From: Ignavibacteria bacterium
GTDB taxonomy: Bacteria > Bacteroidota > Ignavibacteria > Ignavibacteriales > Melioribacteraceae
Direction: 5' to 3'
Assembly: GCA_003233295.1 (NCBI GenBank)
Contig: QILJ01000019.1
Location: forward strand, 1-5,980
DNA length: 5,980 nucleotides
Of the stretch, positions 1 through 5,980 are shown piece by piece; the stretch's first letter is position 1, and every line of letters starts with the position of its first letter. Below the pieces are notes generated by a model. It saw only the letters and a program-made list of their open reading frames with translations, was not told where the DNA came from and did no database searches. The translations under genes were made by a program, and so were the position numbers.

Positions 1-3000
1 CACCACTAGTAGCCAGTCCTAATATTACTGTTGAAGAAGGTGATTCTATAAATTTTCAAATCAATTCTTTTGACCCTGATGGCGACCTGGTCACTCTTTC
101 TGTAACAGGGCTTCCTGGATTTGCCAGTTTTACCGACAATGGGGACGGTACTGGTACCATGACAGTTGATCCTGATATTGGTGATAAGGGAGATTATCAA
201 GTGAGTATTTCTGGCACCGACGCTGATGGTTTTACTACCACTGGTGAAATGACCGTGTATATAAGAGATCAAAATAGATTAGAGTTGATCAGAGTGAATT
301 CGGGTGGTCCAACCTTAACCTTAGATGGTACGCAATGGCAATTAGATCAATACGGAAATCCAGGAGACGACTGGCAAGCATATAGTGTTGCCATTGCTGG
401 TACTGAAGTGGATTCTATCTACCAAAGTGAACGAAATGGAGATTTCACCTATGAAATCCCAGTGCCTGAGCCTGGATTATACCAGGTGAATCTACATATG
501 GCCGAGTTGTGGTTTGGTGTAAGTACGGAAAATGCCGTTGGAGAGCGCATATTTAATGTGGACATTGAAGATGGACAACATATCTTAACCAATTATGACA
601 TCGTAGTAGCAGCTGGAATGCCCGCTTTGGCTACCATGGAGGTTTTTGAAGCGATGGTGGTGGATAGTTTTTTAACTATTGACTTTAGTTCCGTGGTTAA
701 CAACGCTAAAATCTCTGCCATTGAAGTGTTTTCCAACTTTGCGCCCATTGTTGGGGCGCCTAACTTGAGCATAGAAGAAGGTGATTCGACAGCCATTCCG
801 ATTACCGCTACAGATCCGGACGGTGACCCAGTTAGTCTTTCGGTCACAGGTCTGCCGAGCTTTGCATCATTCACCGATAACGGAGATGGTACAGGCTCAG
901 TAAGTGTAGATCCTGATACTGGCACTGCCACTTCATACCATATGACCGCTACTGCAACTGACACCGATGGACTTTATTCATCAACGGACTTTACCGTTTG
1001 GGTCAACAAAACTGATCAAGATGTCAAACTAATCAATGCAGGCGGTCCACAGGTTACCCACAATAGTAGGACCTGGTTAGCAGAGCAATACTATTCTGGT
1101 GGTAAAATCTATAAGAACGATACCTTAAGCATAGCAGGAACAGAAAATGACGCAATATATCGCAGTGAGCGTTACGAGACTCATAGTTATTCCATACCCG
1201 TAGATTCAGGAGTTTATCAAGTCCGTCTGCATTTTGCTGAATTGTGGAATGGAGTACAAAATTCCAGCGGAATAGGTGCCCGGGTGTTTGATGTAGACAT
1301 TGAAAGCGGCCAGGGGCAATTGGATAATTACGATATTATCAAAGAAACAGGTGGCCCTGTGATAGCCACTGTAGAGCAATTTGACGTAGAGGTCAATGAT
1401 GGCAACCTTACCATAGATTTAACTAGCGTAGTGGACAACGCTAAAATCTCTGCCATTGAAGTAGTGGAAGTGGATACTAGTGGGATCGATCAGGGGTTGG
1501 TGGCTGACTTGGTCGAATATAAGGTTTTAGAAGAGTTGTACAATGTAATGGGTGGTAGCAACTGGAATGATACTACCAATTGGCTTAACAGCAACCATAT
1601 TGATAGCATTGCTAACTGGTATGGGATAATTGTAACAAATGGTGATATTTCACACATACACCTGGATGCCAACCAACTGAATGGCAATATTCCTGAAGCG
1701 ATTGGAAGCTTGAAAAACCTGAGGGAACTTTACCTTAGATGGAACCAGCTCTCAGGACCAATCCCTAACAGCATTGGGCAACTCTCAAATCTTAAAAGAC
1801 TTTACCTGGAACAAAATTCTCTTTCAGGGGAAATTCCAGAATCTATTGGTGATTTAGTATTACTGGAAAAACTATTTTTAGATAAGAATCAATTTAGTGG
1901 ATCCATTCCCTCTACCATTATAAACATGGACAGTTTGGAGTGGCTATATCTAAATTGGAACCAATTAAGTGGAAAAATCCCTGGCAATATAGGGGAGCTC
2001 AGCCAGCTTGAAAGATTAATTTTGAATGGCAACCAGTTCACCGGAGAAATTCCTCAAAGCATAGGAGATTTAAGCAACTTGGTCCAATTACAACTCCAGG
2101 GAAACCAGTTATCAGGATCATTGCCTGGGTCGCTGGGTGGCATGTCAAATCTTGAACGGCTGTTTGCCTATAATAACCAATTAACAGGATCGATCCCAAA
2201 TGAAATTGGAGACATTACAACCTTAACTTCCTTACAATTAGGAGAAAATGATCTATCAGGACCCTTACCCGATAGTTTACAAAACTTAACAAACCTGCTT
2301 ACCTTAACTCTAAGTAATAACGAATTTGAAGGAGCTATTCCAAATTGGATTGGAGATTTAATAAAACTACGAACATTGACTCTTCATGGGAACAATTTTG
2401 CCGGAACAATTCCCACTACCGTGGAGAATCTGGTTAAGCTAAACACATTTTGGGTACTGGATAACCAGTTGAATGGAGCTTTGCCTGCAGAGATTGGGGA
2501 TATGGTAGAGTTAACCAGCTTATACCTTCATAAAAATGATTTTACCGGCACCATACCCAGCAACTTCTCTAGTCTCACCAAACTGGAAGAGTTTTGGGTA
2601 AATGGCAACTCACTATCAGGCACTTTTCCCAGTTTTTTCACCTCTCTGGACAGTCTGGTGGAGGTTCAAATTGTTGGTAATAATTTTACCTCATTCCCAG
2701 ATTTCACCGGTCATCCAAAGGCTGAAGAGTTAACACTTAATGTTTATGCAAATCAAATTGGGTTTAATGACCTGGAGGATAACTTTATCGCTGCCGACAC
2801 ACATCCTTTCCTGGCCTTTAACTATGATCCACAATATGCCCCACAAGCGGATACATCACTTGTGGCTGCTGGGCAGACTGTCAATCTAAATGCTTCGGAA
2901 AGTGCCTCCCAGATGAACTACCAGTGGCAAATCGGGGTAAACGAGTCATGGGTTGACATTGATGGAGCCACCAGCAGCACCTATACTGCTTCACTATTAC

Positions 3001-5980
3001 CCGATCAAGAAGACCTGCACTTGCGATGTAAAAAGACCAATAACTGGGTACAAGATGTTACTATCTATAGCAAAGAGTTCGTACTTTATCTTAGCGGAGG
3101 ACTCCCTGATCTGGCAGAAAACTTGCCCGATAATACCAGTACTGCCCCAAGTACAAACAACACCATTAATAAGCCGCTTAGCAATACTACGGTTCCTGAT
3201 GCTATTAATTATGTTCGTACCAAGACTCCTCGAATTGCTATCACCAGCAAGACTACCTTAAACGGAAACCCCACAGCTGCCGATGTCCAGACCGCAACCC
3301 AGTACATTGATGGGTTGGGACGACCCATACAGACAGTAATTAAAAAAGAGTCTACCGGCGGGAATGACATTTTACAGCCAATCGTATATAACGCTTTTGG
3401 CCGGCAGGAAAAAGAATATCTTTCGTATACTTACAACGCTACAACAAATCCAGGTGCTTATCGGTCCAATGCATTGTTAGAGCAGTATAATTTTTATCAT
3501 GGGACTTCAGATAATATTGCCAATACCGATTATCCTTTTACTCAAAACGGTTTTGAGGCTTCTCCGACAGGACGACTTTTAACGCAGGCAGCGCCTGGAG
3601 AAAGCTGGAGATTTGGTACCGGCCATGAAGTAAAATTTAGCCAGAGAAGTAATTCAGCTGCGAAAGATAGCTTGATCCGTATTTGGCAGGTATCTGGCCC
3701 TACCGCCCTCCCCAATACCTTAACTACCTATGCTGACGGGACACTGTTTGTCTCTGAAACTAAAGATGAGCACAATCAACTAGTGGTAGAATTTACCGAT
3801 CTATTGCAGCGAGTGGTATTGAAAAAAGTACAATATGGTGAGGATAGCGCCAGTGCCCCTTTGTTTTTGGAAACCGCCTATGTCTATGATGATCTGAATA
3901 ACTTAAGGCACGTAATTCCACCGCAGGCCATGAAAAAAATGAAGGATCAAAATAATCTTATCTTAGTTTCTGATCCTACTTTTGCCGATAAATGGATGTT
4001 TAGTTATGAGTATGACGGGCGCCAGCGTATGATCCAGAAAAAAGTACCTGGAGCAGAGCCAGTAACCTTGATTTACAATGCACGAGATTTATTGGTAATG
4101 AGCCAGGATGGCAACCAAAGATCTAATAATCAATGGTTTTACACTAAGTATGATGCGCTGAATAGGCCGATAATGAAAGGAATTTGGACAAACGCAAACA
4201 ATACTGATCCAAAAGCAGCCATAGATTCACTTGATGGGGCAGATTTGTTTGAAGAAGATGTGTTATTCTTTTCTGGCGTATATAGTTATACGAATCGCAG
4301 CTTCCCAACTAATGATTTTATTCTTCTTGAAGTAACAACATATGATCACTACGACTATGTTTGGATAGAATTTGTTAGTTTTTTTGATTATGAGCAAGAA
4401 ATAGGTAATCCAGTATTTTCAATAAAGACCAATGGAATGAAAACGGGTTCAAGAGTTTTAAACCTGAGTAATGAATCAAATGTATATTCGCATAAAATAT
4501 TTTATGATGACTATGGCCGAGTATTACAAACGAAGACCCACAATGTTACCGGTGGCATTAATCGAATTACTAATGGTTATGACTACGCTGGCAACTTACT
4601 TCAGCAAAAAAGCACCTATTCAAACTACTTATCCGGGGTCCCTGCTGTAGCAGACTCGGTACTTCGAACGTTTTCTTACGATGAGGCAGACCGGTTAATA
4701 TCCATTGACCATGTATTTAATAGTGGAGATACTGTACGTTTATCAGAAAATTCGTATAACGAACTGGGTGAGTTGATCACTAAAGAACTGGGAGTAACTG
4801 GCTCAACTGCATTACAAACTATAGACTATAAGTACAACATCAGGGGATGGCTTACCCACATTAATGATGCAGCATTAAGTGGTGACGGGGATTACTTCGG
4901 GATGGAATTGCATTACGATTACGGATACGACGATAATGAGTTCAATGGAAACATCTCAGGGATCCGTTGGCAAAGCGCATTGGATGAAGTTCAACGTACC
5001 CATGGATATTTGTACGACCCATTAAACAGAATCACCGGCGCAGCGTATTTGGCCAAAGGCACTTCAAACTGGGATCAGGAAGTGGACCACTATGATATGG
5101 GTAGCGTTACTTACGATGCCAATGGAAACATACTCACTCTTGCCCGAAATGGTCTTGCGAATTATGATTCTAATGGCGATCCGGTTCATGCGTTGCTTGA
5201 CAGTTTAAATTACGACTATTCCAATAATGGAAACCGGCTGAAAGCGGTTAACGATCAGGTAGCCAATGGATCAAAAGACCGGGGTGATTTCTATGATGGA
5301 GCGGAAAATTCCACCGAGTACAACTACGATGCCAACGGCAATATGAAAGCCGATGATAACAAAGGGATAACACACATAGGATATAATTATTTGAACCTGC
5401 CTGACTCCGTTTATTTTGAAGCAGGAAAGTATATCAAGTACCTCTATGATGCGGGCGGAGTAAAACATCAGCAGCAGGTATATGAAGGAGGAGAATTGAC
5501 CAAGATCACAGAATATATTGGCGAACTGATTTATGAAGACAGTACCTTGGCCTATATCCAGCATGAAGAAGGGCGCATAGTACCTGACACCAGTGGCTTT
5601 GAATACCAATACTACCACAAAGACCACCTGGGCAATATCCGCATGACCTTTACCGCGCCAAAAGCAGCGACGGAGTATCTGGCCACCATGGAAACCGCTA
5701 ATGCCACCAGTGAAGAAGCTGAATTTGGCAACATTGCAGAAACTAGGCAGCTGGATGCTTTACAGGCTTACAATGGTGTGGCTAGTGCCAGGCTGAATGG
5801 TGCCGATACCTTAATCATTGGCCCGGCCAAATCATTAGCAGTTGGTAAAGGCGATACGGTAAAAATTGAAGTGTATGCCAAGTATAATCAGTCCACCAAT
5901 AACACCACTACCCTTGTAAGTGGCTTAGCGGCAGCGGTGAATGATGCGTTTGGACTAGTGGGCAGTGGAGAAACCCAGGT
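1..5980 (+). CDS. Giant malectin / LRR / DUF6443 / RHS-repeat surface protein, partial at both ends
   Basis: A single frame, with codons starting at position 3, is open across the whole window: 1,992 complete codons, no stop and no frameshift. Bases 1-2 and 5979-5980 belong to split codons. Domains in order: cadherin-like 1 (1-92), malectin 1 (93-243), cadherin-like 2 (248-338), malectin 2 (341-490), LRR cap and about 15 LRRs (497-899), LRR exit and Ig-like domain (900-1030), low-complexity linker (1031-1067), DUF6443 (1068-1205), RHS/YD region (1206-1884) and a C-terminal module cut by the window. Every domain stays in register, which supports one intact gene. The start codon, any signal peptide and the C terminus lie outside. 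I infer a secreted or cell-surface protein, because all domains are extracellular types and cysteine is almost absent. Known RHS relatives form a hollow beta shell around a C-terminal toxin. Here the role could be polymorphic toxin, adhesin or recognition protein, and the sequence does not decide. No gene symbol is recognised. Confidence 0.96.
3..278 (+). other. Cadherin-like / Ig-fold domain, copy 1 (residues 1-92)
   Basis: This beta-sandwich domain begins almost at the window edge with 'PNITVEEGDS' (residues 6-15). It continues with an acidic 'DPDGD' loop, the phrase 'SVTGLP-FASFTDNGDGTG' and a 'VDPD-G' turn, then 'DADG' and a closing beta strand near residues 82-87. This pattern fits the bacterial cadherin-like/dystroglycan-type and 'putative Ig' domains that serve as spacers in large surface proteins. 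The Asp-rich loops resemble calcium-binding inter-domain loops of cadherin folds, but metal binding is inferred, not shown. The domain is directly followed by a malectin domain and is clearly homologous to the copy at residues 248-338. Its first residues match the 'PIVGAPNLS' junction before copy 2, so at least one more domain probably lies upstream. Confidence 0.8.
279..731 (+). other. Malectin-type carbohydrate-binding domain, copy 1 (residues 93-243)
   Basis: Malectin domains are beta-sandwich modules. The animal prototype binds di-glucose ends of glycans, and bacterial versions are attached to many secreted enzymes and surface proteins. Visible signatures are 'RVNSGGP' at the start (97-103), 'IYQSER' (139-144), 'YQVNLHMAELW' (160-170), 'GERIFNVDIEDG' (180-191), 'NYDI' (197-200) and the final strand 'NAKISAIEVF' (234-243). 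The order and spacing are those of the family, and the length of about 150 residues is normal. Compared with copy 2 it has Met where the usual motif is LHFAE, and Asn instead of Tyr after 'SER', so the two copies may differ in ligand preference. That is inference, since the ligand-contact residues cannot be assigned without a structure-based alignment. Confidence 0.85.
744..1016 (+). other. Cadherin-like / Ig-fold domain, copy 2 (residues 248-338)
   Basis: This is a second copy of the N-terminal spacer domain. It starts 'PIVGAPNLSIEEGDS' (248-262), carries 'DPDGDPVSLSVTGLPSFASF' and then 'TDNGDGTG', and ends with 'TDTDGLYSSTDFTVWV'. It aligns with copy 1 at an offset of about 247 residues and is near-identical around the 'SVTGLP-FASFTDNGDGTG' segment, whereas the strands on either side have diverged. 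It sits between the two malectin domains and probably sets their spacing and rigidity. The acidic loops could hold calcium, as in cadherin-like domains, but this is not demonstrated. Confidence 0.8.
1023..1472 (+). other. Malectin-type carbohydrate-binding domain, copy 2 (residues 341-490)
   Basis: The signatures are 'LINAGGP' (343-349), 'IYRSERY' (385-391), 'YQVRLHFAELW' (405-415), 'GARVFDVDIESG' (425-436), 'NYDI' (442-445) and 'NAKISAIEVVEV' (479-490). These match the malectin family more closely than copy 1 does, including the standard LHFAE strand and the Tyr after 'SER'. The domain is complete. It leads through a short acidic linker (491-499) into the LRR cap. With copy 1 it would give a two-site sugar-binding arm, possibly for cell-surface glycans of a host, prey or competitor, or for matrix polysaccharide. 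The target is inference only. Confidence 0.88.
1491..1646 (+). other. N-terminal cap of the LRR domain (residues 497-548)
   Basis: This segment reads 'VEYKVLEELYNVMGGSNWN' (504-522), then 'TTNWL' (524-528) and 'ANWYGIIVTNGDI' (537-549). It is the tryptophan-rich helical cap that precedes 24-residue LRRs in bacterial and plant proteins, with the usual pattern of Leu-x-x-Leu-Tyr, then GG-x-x-W, then a second W and a 'W-Y/H-G-(V/I)' before the first repeat. Unlike the plant cap it has no cysteines. It protects the hydrophobic end of the solenoid and marks the true start of the LRR domain. Confidence 0.85.
1647..2699 (+). repeat. Leucine-rich-repeat solenoid, about 15 plant-type 24-residue repeats (residues 549-899)
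   Basis: After a first partial unit ending 'NQLNGNIP' (557-564), thirteen consecutive units are exactly 24 residues (72 bases) long, from 565 to 876. A 23-residue final unit ends at 899. The consensus is x-x-IG-x-L-x-x-L-x-x-L-x-L-x-x-N-x-L-S-G-x-IP, the pattern of plant receptor-kinase LRRs and of many Bacteroidota surface proteins. Exact repeat length with no insertion shows the solenoid is intact. Units at 709-732, 805-828 and 853-876 replace a core Leu of the L-x-L strand with Ala, Phe or Val. Several units carry Trp on the exposed face (LRWN, LNWN, FWV). LRR arcs normally bind protein or peptide partners. The partner here is unknown. Confidence 0.93.
2700..2840 (+). other. LRR exit segment (residues 900-946)
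   Basis: After the last recognisable repeat comes a degenerate unit, 'AEELTLNVYANQIGFNDLE' (908-926), then 'FNYDPQYAP' (939-947). Bacterial LRR proteins of Bacteroidota commonly end with a 'L-V-x-N-x-L-x-F-x-D-L-E' unit followed by 'F-x-Y-(S/D)-P-Q', and this matches that closing pattern. It acts as the C-terminal cap of the solenoid and joins it to the following Ig-like domain. Confidence 0.7.
2841..3092 (+). other. Ig-like domain after the LRRs (residues 947-1030)
   Basis: The segment shows 'LVAAGQTVNLNAS' (953-965), the core strand 'MNYQWQIG' (971-978), 'WVDIDGATSSTYT' (983-995), then 'LHLRCKKTNNW' (1005-1015) and the closing strand 'YSKEFVLYL' (1022-1030). The Tyr-x-Trp core followed by a (D/S)-I-x-G-A-T-x-S-x-Y-T motif is typical of bacterial Ig-like/PKD-like spacers that directly follow LRRs. 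Cys1009 stands where the second Ig cysteine would be, but the first is missing, so there can be no intradomain disulfide. It was the only cysteine I found in the whole translated window. Confidence 0.75.
3093..3203 (+). other. Thr/Asn/Pro-rich linker between recognition arm and RHS part (residues 1031-1067)
   Basis: Residues 1031-1067 are low in hydrophobic residues and rich in Asn, Thr, Ser and Pro (for example 'NTSTAPSTNNTINKPLSNTT', 1044-1063). No fold is recognisable. It separates the Ig-like domain from the DUF6443 domain, and is best read as a flexible hinge between the ligand-binding half and the RHS half. Confidence 0.7.
3204..3617 (+). other. DUF6443 domain (residues 1068-1205)
   Basis: This domain of unknown function is found at the start of RHS-type proteins of Bacteroidota. 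Its signatures are clear: 'NYVRTKTPR' (1069-1077), 'TQYIDGLGRPIQTVIKK' (1099-1115), 'NDILQPIVYNAFGRQEKEYL' (1121-1140), the 'GAYRSNALLEQYNFY' stretch ending at 1165, and 'FEASPTGRLLTQAAPGESW' (1184-1202). The order and spacing are normal and nothing is missing. By position it probably begins the RHS shell, perhaps as an N-terminal plug or first strands. Its exact role is not known. Identification rests on recalled family motifs, not a search. Confidence 0.87.
3618..5654 (+). other. RHS/YD-repeat shell region ending at the DHLGN signature (residues 1206-1884)
   Basis: This is a long stretch of YD-type repeats of the Bacteroidota subfamily. YD motifs lie at Y1295-D1296, Y1337-D1338, Y1383-D1384, Y1501-D1502, Y1559-D1560, Y1671-D1672, Y1704-D1705, Y1737-D1738, Y1775-D1776 and Y1815-D1816, many followed by G/N-x-L/I. 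Subfamily landmarks are 'LRHVIPPQ' (1301-1308), 'YEYDGRQRMIQKKVPGAEP' (1335-1353), 'KYDALNRPI' (1382-1390), 'YNIRGWLTHIN' (1611-1621), 'FNGNISGIRW' (1647-1656), 'YNYLNLP' (1794-1800) and 'HKDHLGNIRMTFT' (1872-1884). RHS repeats wrap into a beta cage that in studied cases holds a C-terminal toxin. Here the closing core and any cargo are beyond the window. The region is continuous and in frame. Confidence 0.92.
4182..4499 (+). other. YD-poor insert within the RHS region (residues 1394-1499)
   Basis: Between the YD motifs at 1383 and 1501 about 100 residues lack regular YD repeats and are rich in Phe, Tyr and acidic residues. They include 'YSYTNRSFP' (1427-1435), 'TYDHYDYVWIEF' (1446-1457) and 'KTNGMKTGSRVL' (1475-1486). 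The same landmarks, in the form of YTN-x-SFP, then (Y)YD-x-YD, then T-x-G-x-x-TG, recur in DUF6443/RHS proteins as I remember them. This is therefore a family-typical module and not a foreign insertion. Its structural role is unknown. Confidence 0.6.
5655..5980 (+). other. Start of the module after the DHLGN signature, cut by window end (residues 1885-1992)
   Basis: After 'DHLGNIRMTFT' the usual RHS core would go on to a 'YYPFG...YNGKE...YDYGAR' type closing segment. Here a different module follows: 'YLATMETANATSEEAEFGNI' (1892-1911), 'GVASARLNGADTLIIGPAKS' (1925-1944), 'VGKGDTVKIEVYAKYNQ' (1947-1963) and a hydrophobic 'GLAAAVNDAFG' segment before the window ends. This 'GPAKSL-x-V-x-x-GD...YAKY' module resembles one I associate with long Cytophagales RHS proteins, inserted between the DHLGN motif and the core closure. 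It is predicted to be beta-rich. Its function is not known, and completion, core closure and any toxin domain lie downstream. Confidence 0.65.

Larger units (their letters stand above)
282..1472 (+). repeat. Tandem duplication of the cadherin-like/malectin module, period about 735-741 bp
   Basis: The two cadherin-like/malectin pairs are a direct in-frame duplication with an offset of 245-247 residues. At DNA level the clearest footprint is a 28-base identical stretch at 700-727 and 1435-1462, in the same codon phase and exactly 735 bases apart. It encodes the last malectin strand (NAKISAIEV). Elsewhere the copies share protein motifs but differ at many synonymous positions, so the duplication is not recent overall. 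The short perfect match suggests local gene conversion or strong constraint. Confidence 0.8.

Noticed and set aside
6..272. Minus-strand open frame of 88 codons
   Set aside because: It lies opposite cadherin-like copy 1. Its translation has biased composition and no recognisable motif.
593..964. Minus-strand open frame of 123 codons
   Set aside because: It is antisense to the malectin 1 / cadherin-like 2 region, whose plus-strand motifs are unambiguous. The antisense translation has no family features.
1490..1687. Minus-strand open frame of 65 codons
   Set aside because: It lies opposite the tryptophan-rich LRR cap and its apparent residues are by-products of that coding sequence.
1647..2699. 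Possible CRISPR or non-coding satellite array, given regular 72-base spacing
   Set aside because: The periodicity is that of 24-codon LRR units in one open frame. There are no identical direct repeats with unique spacers.
2953..3261. Plus-strand open frame of 102 codons in another phase
   Set aside because: It overlaps the Ig-like domain, linker and DUF6443 start of the main gene. Its translation shows no recognisable domain and no independent ribosome binding site is evident, so it is a shadow frame.
4182..4499. Possible foreign insertion or frameshift in the RHS region, where YD motifs vanish
   Set aside because: The frame is continuous, and landmarks such as YTN-x-SFP and T-x-G-x-x-TG fit the normal DUF6443/RHS family layout.
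5271..5627. Minus-strand open frame of 118 codons with hydrophobic, membrane-like composition
   Set aside because: It is antisense to the clear YD repeats. The hydrophobicity comes from reverse-complementing Tyr/Asp/Asn-rich codons. No promoter or ribosome binding site stands out.
1..5980. Promoters, terminators, RNA genes or IS ends
   Set aside because: The whole window is coding sequence of one gene. I saw no intergenic gap, tRNA or rRNA segment, transposase or inverted repeats that would support such a call.

Overview
The whole window lies inside one very large plus-strand gene. Reading codons from position 3, the frame stays open for 1,992 codons to position 5978 with no stop, and neither the start codon nor the stop codon is present. 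In the numbering used here, residue n begins at base 3n. The domain set points to a member of the Bacteroidota, probably a Cytophagales-like marine or soil bacterium. The DUF6443 plus RHS/YD-repeat arrangement, the 'DHLGN-R' signature, the moderately AT-rich codon use and the malectin and leucine-rich-repeat modules are all typical of giant secreted proteins in that phylum. The genus cannot be told from this window.

Layout from N to C terminus: (1) two tandem copies of a cadherin-like/Ig-fold domain followed by a malectin-type carbohydrate-binding domain (about residues 1-243 and 248-490). (2) A tryptophan-rich LRR cap and about 15 leucine-rich repeats of the plant-like 24-residue type ending in L-x-G-x-I-P (497-899). 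(3) An LRR exit segment and an Ig-like domain (900-1030). (4) A Thr/Asn/Pro-rich linker (1031-1067). (5) A DUF6443 domain (1068-1205). (6) A long RHS/YD-repeat region ending at the 'HKDHLGNIRMTFT' signature (1206-1884). (7) The beginning of a further module with a 'GPAKSL...EVYAKY' signature, cut by the window end (1885-1992).

Interpretation: the N-terminal half looks like an exposed recognition arm, with sugar-binding and protein-binding modules. The C-terminal half looks like an RHS-type shell, which in characterised relatives encloses a C-terminal toxic or variable domain. The part that would show whether this is a polymorphic toxin or an adhesin/structural protein lies downstream of the window. 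No other gene, RNA, promoter, terminator, mobile element or CRISPR array is supported. The shorter open frames on either strand are shadows of this gene.
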